A stretch of 64,000 nt of DNA from Candidatus Thorarchaeota archaeon (GTDB lineage: Archaea > Asgardarchaeota > Thorarchaeia > Thorarchaeales > Thorarchaeaceae). Shown here piece by piece: positions 42,362-53,000 of the stretch; position 1 is the first letter of the stretch, and every line of letters starts with the position of its first letter. Under the pieces are notes generated by a model, which ran no database searches, had not been told where the DNA came from, and saw only the letters and a list, made by a program, of their open reading frames with translations. The stretch lies in assembly GCA_008080745.1 (NCBI GenBank), contig SHMX01000004.1, positions 186,001-250,000 of the forward strand, in the 5' to 3' direction. The position numbers were made by a program, and so were the translations under genes.

Positions 42362-45115
42362 TCACTCATGTTTTCTGAACTTTTTAAACCAGACCACAAT
42401 AATTGTAATTAGAACTATTCCACTTAATACACCTGCTATAAGCAATCTTTCATCAATAAGTGGAAGGGGATCATAGCCATCGGGTGAGCCATCCTGGTCA
42501 GTATCATATACTAAAGGATTTGTACCTATTTCTAACTCCACATTGTCATCCAACTCATCCCTATCCGTGTCTTTTAGAGTTGGGTCTGTTCCATATATTG
42601 TGACTTCATCATAGTCACTTAGCGTATCACCGTCACTATCAGTTAGATTAGGGTCGGAGCCTATACTGATTTCATGTCCATCGTCAAGTCCATCTCCATC
42701 TGTATCACTATCTAATGGGTCTGTGCCATACTGGTTTACTTCCAATCCATCATTTATCGTATCTGCGTCAGAGTCATCATTCAGTGGATCTGTTCCATGG
42801 GTGCTAACTTCATCAAAATCTGTAAGGCCGTCCTGATCCGAATCTGGGTCAAGTGGATTCGTCCCATAAGTCTTCACCTCTTCATAATCGGTTAGACTAT
42901 CCATATCCGTGTCTGATTCCTCTGGGTCGGTTCCAGCTTGGATTTCTTCCCCATCAAGTAGTAAATCATCATCGCAATCAGAATCTAGAGGGTCTATATA
43001 ATATGTAAAAATTTCATCATAATCTGACAATAAATCAGAATCTGTATCGTTTGATGTTGGACTGGTAGAGTATGTATGCACCTCAATTCCGTCCAGAATC
43101 CTGTCCGAGTCGGTATCATTACTAAGTGGATTTGCAGAATAGGCTAGTTCCATCCCATCCAGAAGAAAATCCGAATCAGTATCATTATTTAGTGGGTCGG
43201 TGCCCCAGGTTATGACTTCCAATCCATCATTCAACAAGTCGTCATCTGAATCAAAATCATTGGGATCCGTGGTATATGTGATGATTTCTTCGTAATCTGA
43301 CAAAAGGTCGTCATCCGAGTCATCATCTGTAGGGTCTGTTTCATAGATTTCAAATTCTTCCCAATCTGTCAATTTGTCTGAGTCAGTATCATTTGTTGTA
43401 GGATTTGTTCCTAGGTTATTAACTTCATACCCATCGGTGTAATTGTCGTGGTCAGTATCGTCAAGCCATGGATTGGTTTCATACAAGAATTCGTTGTAAT
43501 TATCTAAATCATCGTTATCGGGGTCTAATGTATCGTCGTCGATAAGTGGGTCAAATCCCCAAAAGACTTCCCATCCATCAGGACATCCATCCAGGTCTGT
43601 ATGCGCAGAATTCGGGTCTGTTCCATTGAGGTATTCTCCGAAATTCGTTAGGTCATCATTATCATAGTCTTCTTCAGCATCATCCAGAGTAGCATTAGTA
43701 TTCCATGTGATTTCCCACCAGTCATCCATAAGGTCATCATCTGTATCGTTATCGAATGCTGACGTTCCATAAGTAAGAATTTCATTCCCATCGAGAAGTA
43801 AATCATCATCACAATCAGGATTTAATGGGTCCGTGGAATACGTAAAGAGCTCTGCATAGTCACTCAGAAAATCAGAATCTGTATCACTATTACGAGGGTC
43901 AGTGCCGTATTTGCCTTCATTCCAGCTGTTAATTAGATCATTATCAGAGTCGTGATGATGAATTAACACAAAGAGTTGATCATAGGATATTCTTTCATAT
44001 CCTGTAGTAAAAACCACATCACCAGCAGTGGCAACACCATATCCCGTTTGAAGATTAGAATCTCTCCAAGTAGAGTTCCAAAGATATGTACCATTTGAGT
44101 CATATTTCACTAATACTGCATCAAAGTTGAACTTGGAGCCACTTACATAGACTTCATCATATTCGTTTACACTGATACCCTCTGCATATTCAGTAGCAGT
44201 TGTCCCCCATGTCTTATTCCATAACTTCGTTCCCGTTGAATTCCATTTAACAAGTGCAAAGTCATCATCCCCTGCTCCATATGATTCAGTATAGCCACAA
44301 CAATATACATTTCCTTTAGAGTCTACATCGATTGCTCGGCCCCAATCTACACCTGCCCCTCCCCAAATTTCGTACCATTGGACATTTCCAGTTGAATTGA
44401 ATTTCACCAATCCGAAATCCACACCATCTGCAGTGTATGAGCTTGTCTTTCCTATACAGTATATCGAATTATTATCTGCTACAACAACACCCAAAGCTTG
44501 GTCTGCTTTCCCGGCTTCTCCCCATGATTTTGTCCAGTTCAAATGTCCGGTTGAATTGTATTTACTAAGAATATAGTCACTACCGAATCTCATCACATAG
44601 ATACTCCCATCTGGAGCAACGGATACATCCGCATTTCCTCCAGATGACGTGGCATTCCAAATCTGATTTCCATTACTATCCCATTTGACAAGTATACCGG
44701 CATAGCTGGGATTATTATATGACCCTACTGTATAGATACTTCCATTATCATCGACATCAATACCATAAACCCAATCCTGATCATCACTTCCTGTTCCATC
44801 AATAGTGACATTCCATTCATAATCTCCCGTAGCATTGAATTTAACGAGGAGTGCATCCTCGTAATCAGCATTTGTTCGAGTATGTCCTCCAACATATATT
44901 GATCCATCCGGTGCAATTACAATATCTTTCCCCTCCTCATCATTTGATCCACCCCACAATATTGGATGAATATCGTAGGGTTCGGAAGAAGTCAGAGTAC
45001 TGCATTTAGTTAGTGTTGGTTCAGTTGTGGTGGTCACATCACTCGAAGATGATAAAATTAATCCTAGCAATAATATTGAGATTACAAGCATCCTTTCCTT
45101 CATCAGTTCTTGCAT
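42362..45115 (-). CDS. Surface protein: beta-propeller followed by about 22 acidic Ca-binding-type repeats
   Basis: This 917-residue protein has a signal peptide, a likely seven-bladed SBBP-type beta-propeller (about 50-385; repeated WN.TWG, GIDVD..GNVYCCGYT), then a rod of about 22 units of 22-26 residues with the pattern D-x-D-x-D-x-L-x-D-x-x-E...T-D-P (thrombospondin type 3-like). One membrane span near the C-terminus is followed by KKFRKHE. Each acidic unit would bind calcium and the rod would stiffen in it. Glycosylation sequons are common in the propeller. Coding repeats span about 42470-43965. No enzyme motif is visible; a role as an extended adhesin or surface scaffold is inferred. 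The start may be a few codons in, at MKERML. Confidence 0.83.
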   Translation of the reverse strand: MQELMKERMLVISILLLGLILSSSSDVTTTTEPTLTKCSTLTSSEPYDIHPILWGGSNDEEGKDIVIAPDGSIYVGGHTRTNADYEDALLVKFNATGDYEWNVTIDGTGSDDQDWVYGIDVDDNGSIYTVGSYNNPSYAGILVKWDSNGNQIWNATSSGGNADVSVAPDGSIYVMRFGSDYILSKYNSTGHLNWTKSWGEAGKADQALGVVVADNNSIYCIGKTSSYTADGVDFGLVKFNSTGNVQWYEIWGGAGVDWGRAIDVDSKGNVYCCGYTESYGAGDDDFALVKWNSTGTKLWNKTWGTTATEYAEGISVNEYDEVYVSGSKFNFDAVLVKYDSNGTYLWNSTWRDSNLQTGYGVATAGDVVFTTGYERISYDQLFVLIHHHDSDNDLINSWNEGKYGTDPRNSDTDSDFLSDYAELFTYSTDPLNPDCDDDLLLDGNEILTYGTSAFDNDTDDDLMDDWWEITWNTNATLDDAEEDYDNDDLTNFGEYLNGTDPNSAHTDLDGCPDGWEVFWGFDPLIDDDTLDPDNDDLDNYNEFLYETNPWLDDTDHDNYTDGYEVNNLGTNPTTNDTDSDKLTDWEEFEIYETDPTDDDSDDDLLSDYEEIITYTTDPNDFDSDDDLLNDGLEVITWGTDPLNNDTDSDFLLDGMELAYSANPLSNDTDSDRILDGIEVHTYSTSPTSNDTDSDLLSDYDEIFTYYIDPLDSDCDDDLLLDGEEIQAGTDPEESDTDMDSLTDYEEVKTYGTNPLDPDSDQDGLTDFDEVSTHGTDPLNDDSDADTINDGLEVNQYGTDPLDSDTDGDGLDDGHEISIGSDPNLTDSDGDTLSDYDEVTIYGTDPTLKDTDRDELDDNVELEIGTNPLVYDTDQDGSPDGYDPLPLIDERLLIAGVLSGIVLITIIVVWFKKFRKHE
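42470..43965 (-). repeat. Tandem coding repeats of the acidic rod
   Basis: About 22 degenerate units of 66-78 bp encode the acidic rod of the surface protein. Unit boundaries follow the recurring Asp-x-Asp-x-Asp...Thr-Asp-Pro pattern. They vary at the DNA level, with no exact long copies. Confidence 0.8.
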
Positions 45116-45243
45116 CCTATACCAAGCATTCAGAAATCTCTCTCGCTATAATATAACACGCAGATACTAATAAACTATTATTTTCACTTTCTTAACATAT
45201 ATTTATTCAGAACAATTATTGAACATATTAATGCTTCATTTGA

Positions 45244-46104
45244 TCATGATTGAAATCGAATAAGTTTATCCAATTTTTCTAGTATTACCGGATTTTTTTC
45301 CAGATGTTGTAGATAACTGATAGCTTCTTGGTATGTTTCTTTTGCTTGTGTACTAAGGGAATTCCATCTCATTTTGTCTGTCAGATTCGTAAGATTTGTG
45401 ATATGTACTGATCTTTCGCTTTTGGATAAGGAATCGAAATCTACAATCCAGTCTTTTATTCTCTTCAAATAATCGATATTTTTCTCGATTAATTTTGTGC
45501 CTGTTATTATTGGGTTATGACCTGTAATCACATATTTCCAATCCATCTTGGTGTATCGTTCTAGTGTCTTGATGTATTCATCAAAGTTGGGCTCATTGAT
45601 GTAAGGGAATGGATTCTCCACGTTATCTCCAACAAAGAGAACTCTATCCTTTCTGTCGTACACACTTGCACAACCTAGCTGATGACCTGGTGTGAAAAAG
45701 AAATCAATTCCGTCATCCGAGAAATTCAATCGTGAATCGAATACTAAATTGGGTGGAACTAGGATTACATCCCCTCTTTTGAACTCTGCATATTTGTCCA
45801 GGTTTTTTTCCCCTTCTGATATTATGATATCTCTACAGATAGAATGTGAGATTATGATTGAGTTCGAAAAGGCACAGTTTCCCCAGATGTGATCGTAATC
45901 TTCATGGCTATTAAATATAACAAAGTCCTTGTCTGAAATGCCCATTTTTTCAAGGTGCTTTATTAGAGCAAGCATTAGATTTGGACCACATTGCGTGTCT
46001 AGAACGTATATCCTTCTTTCTCCCTCAATGACATACGAATTGGTGAAGTAGGGGTCCTCGAATGAAAATAGGAGCCCTCTATCACCGACTTTGTTGACCT
46101 TCAT
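45244..46104 (-). CDS. Metallo-beta-lactamase fold hydrolase
   Basis: This 286-residue hydrolase shows the metal motif HEDYDH (about residues 67-72), later His in FTPGHQLG, Asp in FVGDNVE and His in TGHNP, i.e. a full binuclear site with Tyr replacing the usual third position. It is a standalone MBL protein of the glyoxalase II-like group. The substrate is unknown. The C-terminal 80 residues are helical and may dimerise. It follows the NIF3 gene by 15 bp on the same strand and is likely co-transcribed with it. Confidence 0.85.
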   Translation of the reverse strand: MKVNKVGDRGLLFSFEDPYFTNSYVIEGERRIYVLDTQCGPNLMLALIKHLEKMGISDKDFVIFNSHEDYDHIWGNCAFSNSIIISHSICRDIIISEGEKNLDKYAEFKRGDVILVPPNLVFDSRLNFSDDGIDFFFTPGHQLGCASVYDRKDRVLFVGDNVENPFPYINEPNFDEYIKTLERYTKMDWKYVITGHNPIITGTKLIEKNIDYLKRIKDWIVDFDSLSKSERSVHITNLTNLTDKMRWNSLSTQAKETYQEAISYLQHLEKNPVILEKLDKLIRFQS

Positions 46105-46119
46105 TTTACAATCTCTTAT

Positions 46120-47121
46120 TCAGGAGCGCTTATGTCTAAAGAATCCAGAACATGCATGGACTTCCACGCCTTTCTTTTCGATCTCATCAAGGATAAGATT
46201 CATACCTATCGAGTCTGAAGAATCATGTCCTGCAATGACAACGTAGATACCTTCCTCCTCGCATTCTTTCTTCAAGGCATCAGTGAGATGCATAGTTATG
46301 ATGGTACTAATTCCTGCACGTGCGAGAATCTTGATTGCCTTAGGCCCAGGAGAGGTTCCACCCGTAAAGAACACAAATTTATCTCCGCATGTTCCTTTCG
46401 AACTCCCAACAAGGATTTCAGGACCTGCTCCCACCTTTTCTCCCTCCTGATATTCTGGTATCTCAAGAAGCACATCAATCAGGTCTCCAAGAGAGTATGG
46501 ATTTTTCTCCTCCAAGTAGTCCTTAAGGAATTGATATCCAACCGAATCCGCTGGAGTGTGAGCACACATGAACGGCATATCAATCAGCTTAGCAGCATCA
46601 CGTGTCTGTGTGTGATTTCGTGGTTTAGTTGCAAAATGTACTTCCTTAATTCGTGCAGCCATTGCTGATTCTGCCTGAGCGATGGGGACGCCAAACTTAG
46701 CCCATTGTTCCGGTTGTAACTTCATAACAACATCAAGTCTAGAAGTTCCTATTCCATGTGGATGATGTGCCAGTACTAAATCAATTTTCTTTCCTTTATC
46801 TGCCATTCTGTCAGCTAATACAATCTCGCCAGGGGTGATATCAATACCAGCTAGAATACTCTTGATTTCACGATCTTCATCACCATAGAGAATCCTGCAA
46901 TCGGTGTAGGGATTCCAAGCTACGTCTTTATCTGCAAGTTCTTTCTTGATTCCATCTAATTTTTCAAGTCCCTTTTTAGAGTCTTCAAGTATTGCATCAA
47001 TACGTTCTTTGCCTCGGGGATCTGCTTCTATCCCTTTCTGAACAAATGTCCTATAGATTTCTCCTAATTTCATAAGGTCATCTGACTGATTCCTTACTTT
47101 GAAGGTTTCGGACAAGGCCAT
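46120..47121 (-). CDS. NIF3 / DUF34 family metal-binding protein
   Basis: This 333-residue protein has the NIF3 layout: an N-terminal half with LAHHPHGIGTS (metal-binding histidines), MCAHTPADS, and a C-terminal half with TGGTSPGPKAIKI and the final IAGHDSSDSIG. Family proteins have two metal ions in a toroid and various claimed activities; the biological role is unsettled. The first about 75 residues are an additional helical section. It is the first gene of the pair with the MBL hydrolase, transcribed away from the large secreted protein. Confidence 0.83.
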   Translation of the reverse strand: MALSETFKVRNQSDDLMKLGEIYRTFVQKGIEADPRGKERIDAILEDSKKGLEKLDGIKKELADKDVAWNPYTDCRILYGDEDREIKSILAGIDITPGEIVLADRMADKGKKIDLVLAHHPHGIGTSRLDVVMKLQPEQWAKFGVPIAQAESAMAARIKEVHFATKPRNHTQTRDAAKLIDMPFMCAHTPADSVGYQFLKDYLEEKNPYSLGDLIDVLLEIPEYQEGEKVGAGPEILVGSSKGTCGDKFVFFTGGTSPGPKAIKILARAGISTIITMHLTDALKKECEEEGIYVVIAGHDSSDSIGMNLILDEIEKKGVEVHACSGFFRHKRS

Positions 47122-47191
47122 TACATGCTATTTCATATCTCTCCCAAAGTTTTTATTCATCTAACTCCTACGAAGTAAGGAGGTGCGCCGC

Positions 47192-49573
47192 TTGACCCCT
47201 ATGGGAAGGAAAGTCAACCTATCATTATTCGCGATGGTATTACTATTCGGCAGTCTGATTTTACCTGTTGTGAGTGCAGCATATACTCCAGCAGAAAAAC
47301 AGACGGAAACGCAATCACTGGAAACAGCTAATAATGGACATGCCTATTTGTACGAACATGGCGGTCCTAATATTTTGGATACTCATGACTATTTGGAACA
47401 CGATGAGGATATCGATTATACAACGTATGATTATACTTCCTCTTCATGGTCCACAGATTCCGGTTCCTATAATGGTCCTGCATACAGGACGAACTATCTT
47501 AAAGGTACTAATTATGCTGATTATGGAATGTGGCATGACGGAGACCCAATGGGATACTTCTGGGATTTCCAAAATACAACTGACGAAGTGGAGCTCTCCA
47601 CTACTCAGCAATGGTACACATTCGTGATGCCTATCGGTGAGGATGTGGGACTAGTTGTTGACAGTTATCAAACCTATTATGGAACATTTAACGTGACTAC
47701 AGAGGAATTCTTCCATCTTACGATTACCTCTAATCATGATGATATATACATCCAAGGATATGTTATCGATCCTAATGGCCAAGGTGTAGCTTATTTTGAA
47801 GTTAACAACGGTGATATTGGTATTTTTCCAGTACCTGTTTACGCTCCAGGAATGTATGCTATAATATTCGAAGCAAATGTTGATAGTCTAGGACTTCCAA
47901 CTATGGACCTCCGAATCGATTCTATCACTCCCCAGGTCATTAATTTTGGAGAATCGATAGAAGGAGTATTATCTGGCAGTGAGGTAGGCCTTGATAGTAA
48001 CAACGACCTCATACACGATGAGATGGCTCCTACAATCCATACCTATAAGTTGACATCAAATTCAACCCACCCTGCCTATTTTGAGTATGCAATCAATTAC
48101 CATGAACTTGCACCACTTTATACTATGACTGCTCCAAGTATCATTTTGCAGACTAGCCTGAACGAATTCACCTACTCTGCAGATCATTATGTGGAATATT
48201 TGAGTAATATTGGTGAAAAACACTGGTATCAATCATTTGGAAATAACTCCTATTACCTTTCCTTCTCTGGAATGGATAATATTGAGTATACTCTCTATCA
48301 TGACCAGCCAGTTGTTCCAGAACTCCCAATAAATGAAGAATTCTATGTTGAGAATTACGATGTTGCCGGAGAATTGATGGCCTATCGATTCTATCTATCC
48401 CAAGATGCTATAATCAAAGTAAACAGTACTGAGGTAAATAGTGGTTTTGATTGGGATATGATATATTCTGATGGAACGAATTTTCAATGGATCGGAATAA
48501 CTGATAGTACGACATTCCACGGTGCTCGTCATTATTATCTGAAAGCAGGTACGTATCTTGTACTCCTAGAGGCAAATTCATGGAATTCCGCTGGACACTA
48601 CACAGTGAATCTTGGGCCTATTGTTGACGGTCTTGGTAACTATGCTGTAGACTTGGAAGATTTGATAGGTGTTCGTTTTGATGTTAATGTTCACACCTTC
48701 AACGAATTCAACGTCACTCTTCGTAACCAAGCTAATATCACTGTGAGAAGTGACATTGATTTCATGACAATGTATGGTAGTGATGTCGCTAACTATGCCA
48801 CAACTTACAGCAACAGGCAGAATGGTCTTGATTGGATGGCATACAGTGGAGTAAATATGAGTACCTTGCAATTTGGAGAGTCGACGGATTACAGGTATTT
48901 CCCTGATGGTTATGGCATTCTCGTCATCAGTCCCTATGAGGTTGAAAACAATACTGGTGGAATAGTGAGTGATTTCTATAATGAATACACGGTCGATTAT
49001 GGTATTACCCATCGAGATTATACATCAGATTATATCAACGGAACAAAGAGTGTAGATGTTGGTACCTCTTCTGTTTGGGCTAACTTCACACTTGGTGATC
49101 CTGGTGATGCAATGGAATATTATTGGCTTGTAATCAACTGTTCCGAAGGTGTCTGGATGAACTTCACTGTCTATACAGATGATGTTACAGATTATCGGTT
49201 CGCAGCTCTACAGGAATCCAAGAGAGGTTGTCCACAGATACTTGAATGGGATGACATATCTGGTGGTAGTGCTTGGTCTAGTGCAACCGAAGCTTGGTAC
49301 GAGTTTGGTTCTATGAGCGATCAAATCATCCTCTATATTGAGATTGACCGAGATCTTCTGGACGAAGGCTCCTTCGATATCTTGATTCAACCCTATACTA
49401 CCAATCATCGTGAATCACCCGTTCTACAATATGCAGGCTATGTCCCTGGTACTGGTGGTTTTGACATTCTTGGACAGAACATGCCATTGATTATCGGCGG
49501 TGTTGCGGTAGCAGCAATCGTGATTGTAGTTCTAGTTGCTTGGAAGAAAGGGATGCTTCCTTCTAGGTCATAA
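47192..49573 (+). CDS. Large secreted, C-terminally anchored surface protein
   Basis: This 793-residue protein has a signal peptide (LSLFAMVLLFGSLILPVVSA), a beta-rich, Asn- and Tyr-rich ectodomain with repeated GTYLVLLEA/APGMYAIIF motifs resembling pre-peptidase C-terminal-like modules, and one membrane span ending KKGMLPSRS. The TTG start at 47192 is favoured by the very strong site AAGGAGGTG six bases upstream; GTG 47183 and ATG 47201 are in frame. No enzyme motif is seen. Own terminator follows. Role is unknown: part of the cell-surface set that fills most of 39-61 kb. Confidence 0.8.
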   Translation: MTPMGRKVNLSLFAMVLLFGSLILPVVSAAYTPAEKQTETQSLETANNGHAYLYEHGGPNILDTHDYLEHDEDIDYTTYDYTSSSWSTDSGSYNGPAYRTNYLKGTNYADYGMWHDGDPMGYFWDFQNTTDEVELSTTQQWYTFVMPIGEDVGLVVDSYQTYYGTFNVTTEEFFHLTITSNHDDIYIQGYVIDPNGQGVAYFEVNNGDIGIFPVPVYAPGMYAIIFEANVDSLGLPTMDLRIDSITPQVINFGESIEGVLSGSEVGLDSNNDLIHDEMAPTIHTYKLTSNSTHPAYFEYAINYHELAPLYTMTAPSIILQTSLNEFTYSADHYVEYLSNIGEKHWYQSFGNNSYYLSFSGMDNIEYTLYHDQPVVPELPINEEFYVENYDVAGELMAYRFYLSQDAIIKVNSTEVNSGFDWDMIYSDGTNFQWIGITDSTTFHGARHYYLKAGTYLVLLEANSWNSAGHYTVNLGPIVDGLGNYAVDLEDLIGVRFDVNVHTFNEFNVTLRNQANITVRSDIDFMTMYGSDVANYATTYSNRQNGLDWMAYSGVNMSTLQFGESTDYRYFPDGYGILVISPYEVENNTGGIVSDFYNEYTVDYGITHRDYTSDYINGTKSVDVGTSSVWANFTLGDPGDAMEYYWLVINCSEGVWMNFTVYTDDVTDYRFAALQESKRGCPQILEWDDISGGSAWSSATEAWYEFGSMSDQIILYIEIDRDLLDEGSFDILIQPYTTNHRESPVLQYAGYVPGTGGFDILGQNMPLIIGGVAVAAIVIVVLVAWKKGMLPSRS

Positions 49574-49583
49574 ACAATGAATT

Positions 49584-49604
49584 GATAGGGGTAAAGCCCC
49601 TATC
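49584..49604 (+). terminator. Terminator after the surface protein gene
   Basis: GATAGGGG and CCCCTATC form a perfect 8-bp stem with a 5-base loop, followed by TTCCATTTTCTTTTTTT, 10 bases after the stop. Confidence 0.85.
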
Positions 49605-49695
49605 TTCCATTTTCTTTTTTTGATTATACACCTTTGTTAGTTTGGAATATAGTATGAAATCTGTCTCTCCAGAATCTCTAACGATCTTATCCATA

Positions 49696-49897
49696 TTACA
49701 GCTCATTTTGAAAAATTATCTCGCAAACAGAACAAGTGTGTTTTATTCTCTGAGGTATAGACTTCAGTGAAACATCAAAAATAATACAATACCCACAATC
49801 TCCATCAATAATATATGTCCCAAGATATTACTAGTTTTAAACTCGCTTTAGTAGAAATAACTCTAACAAAAGAAAAAACGGTATCGATGAACTTCAT
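49696..49897 (-). pseudogene. Possible frameshifted small zinc-ribbon gene
   Basis: The 49605-49988 stretch holds no intact gene. On the minus strand an ATG at 49897 opens about 30 codons (MKFIDTVFSFVRVISTKASL and on). A frame shifted near 49815 continues with CGYC...HTCSVCE, two CxxC knuckles, to TAA at 49696. The second frame has no start of its own and begins just after stops. Rejoined they give roughly 67 residues, typical of a small zinc-ribbon protein. Decay or one-base assembly error; support is only the knuckle pair. The rest of the gap is AT-rich and featureless. Confidence 0.35.
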
Positions 49898-49988
49898 ATA
49901 ATGTGGTTTTTTGTAAGCTCTTAATTTCAATATTCTCTACTCGATATTATTTCGTCAAAAAATAGAAAATATTGGAAAAAGAAAAATG

Positions 49989-50014
49989 AGAACCCAGAAA
50001 CAAATCTGGGTTCT
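49989..50014 (-). terminator. Terminator after the first beta-helix gene
   Basis: AGAACCCAGA and TCTGGGTTCT form a perfect 10-bp stem with a 6-base loop. On the minus strand a run of Ts (CATTTTTCTTTTTCC) follows. Confidence 0.85.
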
Positions 50015-50025
50015 TTCTTCTGGAA

Positions 50026-53000
50026 TTAACCAGCTCGTCGTTTCTTGATTTGCATAGCAACAATCACTACTATAATGACTGCACCAATACCTCCACCAAT
50101 GATTAGGAGAAGTCCTAGGTCTATTAGTGGTGGTGTAGTATCTTCAAGAGAAACAACAATTACACTGACACTATCAGATGCTGAATTTCCGTTACCATCC
50201 CACACAGTTAGAGTATACTCGTAGGTTCCTGGTGATAGACCATCTACGTTGAGAATAACGTTTGATCCGCCCCAGTCTCGTGATACCAGTGTAGAACCGT
50301 TAAATTCGATAGTATATCTATCTGGATATTGATCGTCTGCATTCCAAATAATATGGTTCTCTTGAGTCCCTTCAGTGTAAGTTACATCTGAGGGTGAATT
50401 AAGAGTTGGTGCAATATCATCATCAAGTACCCTGATTCTGACACCATCAGCCGCACGGTTACCATCTATGTCATAAACATAGAGTACTAGGACATGTTCT
50501 CCTATATCAAGACTATCTATGTTGACTGAAATAGTACCAGTTGTCCAAGTTCCGGTAGTGAATTCTTCTGTGTCGACAAAAATCACGTAATGATCTGGAT
50601 GAAGGTCTGAAACCTCCCAGACAATCTCTTGACCTGTTGCATCAACAAATGCGAGTCTATTTGGTTCATCACTCAGTGAGGGTTTTGTGTCATCAAAGAC
50701 ATGGATAGTTACTGTGCTACTTGCCGAGTTTTGGTCAACATCCCACACAGTGAGAACTAGTGTGTGTGTACCATGGGCTAAGCCATCGATATCAACAGTA
50801 ATATCGACCAAATTCCAAGCTCCTGAGTCCCATGGACTGGAATCGATAGTTACTGACCAGTTTTTGAGAGCATTGTCTCGTGGTACCCATGTCAGTGTAT
50901 TACCGGTGGAACCCTCTGCATAATAGAACTCATCAAGTTGTTCAATCATAGGTTCAGTAGGAGCATATTCCATTGGATAGTAGTCGATTTGGCCACCTCC
51001 AGTGATGCTGTAGGTTCCAGGTGCACTGTAGTCACTCCAATAGTTACCCATGCTCACATTATCATCCCATAGGCTGGAATTAAGTGCTCCATTATCCCAT
51101 GCATTATCTCCATCACTGAAAGCAAAGATATTATGATGAATGCTGTTTCCAGTTGAACCACTACAGTAGATTCCATCATCGTCACTCCAACGTACAACAT
51201 TGTTAGTTATGGTGTGACCGTCTCCAAAACTTATGTAGATACCATCCGTATTGCTCTCGATAGTGTTGTTATTCACTACCCAATTAGAAGATGAACTTCC
51301 GCCAATTCTTATACCCATATCACAATATCTGATGGTGTTTTCTTGAATGACATATGACTCACCACTATCACCATAAATTCCCCATGTGGCATTCATGATT
51401 ACATTGTTTTCTATGGTAGCATAATCCGAGTCATGCCATCCCCAAATTCCATAGGATTCTTGGTCTAGAACTTCATTGTTAATTATAGATACATTATCGC
51501 TATACTCCATGTAGATCGCACGATAGTTATGATAGAAGAGAGAATTCTCAATGACTGCTAGGTCACTGTAGTAGAGATGAATTCCATAACTACTGCTAGT
51601 ATCCCTGAAACCATGAACTGTGACATCAGTAACTGTGGCATCGTCACAGTATCGTAGATAGAATCCTCTGTATCCATTACCATCCACATCCACATTAGTC
51701 ACAGTGAGATTGTGTGTTTGATATGCAATCAATCCATAATATGCTTCAGTAGCAGTGACATTTTGTATTGTTACATATCCACAATGGTAGACTTGAATTG
51801 GAGCGGATATACTATGATAGGTTCCAGTATCAATGGTCATGTCTGTGCTATTGATTAGTATTATCTGACCATAGCTACTTGCATCTATGTTTATACTACT
51901 CTGATTCAAACCGTAATAAATCGGTAGACCATTTATAGTGTTACCGCTGATGCTGATGATGTAATTAGTCACAGTTGTGTACATGGAGAAACGAAGACCT
52001 GCATCAGTCATGATATTGTTCTCGATTGCAATATTGTCTCCGTAATATATCTCGATTCCATCTCGACGTGAATCATCAATTACGTTACCAGTAACAGAGG
52101 CATTTGTACAGGATGAAACTATTATGCCTGAATACTCTGTCCTTTTTATCTCGTTATTTGTGATTTCAATGTTGGTACATCCTGTTGCGTAGATTCCTTC
52201 ATAGTTTCGATCTAAAGCATAATTACTGATTGTAACATTTACTCCACTATCTACATACAATGCAGTGGATCCTGCATATTGAACAGTACCGTTAGTGACT
52301 TCTAGATTATCCGTAATATCGATGTAAATTGCGGTGTCTGCTACTTGATCGATGTGAAACTCTTGACATATAACATTATCAAAATCCCAAATGTATACTC
52401 CATAGTCATATCCATTGGAGATTACCAAGTTCGTAATAGTAAGATTTTCACCAGTTTCACATACCATGGAAGCACCTCCGATATTGTACAGTTCAATGTT
52501 TGAAAATGTTCCATTGTTAAGATTGGCGGAACTGATGCCTTCATCACTAGCAACTGAGTTGATGTAGACATCTTCAATCTCATACTCGAAGATGTTCTCT
52601 AAAAGAAGTCCAATAATCCCAATATCAATTGCATCATAATCTGATATATGGAGATTTCTGCATTGGTCAGCGAAAATGCCATATGAGCAATCTTCCACAG
52701 TTACATCAGAAACATCAACGTCATCACAGGTGTCTAATACAAGTGATAAAAATCCTCCTTCAAAATAGAGGTTAGTCAAATTATAATCATCACTGAGATA
52801 ACAAAAGAGGCCAATGGTATCAATGTCGTGAAAATCCATATTGATAATATCGACAAAGTAACTTTGGTCAATTCTCAGATTATTTGATCCACTTGTAACA
52901 CTGCCATCTCTGATTATGGTATTGTTACTTTGAGTCACATAGAATCCATAAGTCCCAGTTTGGTCCACAATCACAGTATTACCTGTGCTTTGAAAGTTTG

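Noticed and set aside
42470-43965. Possible CRISPR array or DNA satellite
   Set aside because: The periodicity is in the protein; units vary in length and sequence and lie fully inside one reading frame.
49605-49988. Structured non-coding RNA in the AT-rich gap
   Set aside because: Apart from flanking terminators I found no stable paired elements or tRNA-like fold.
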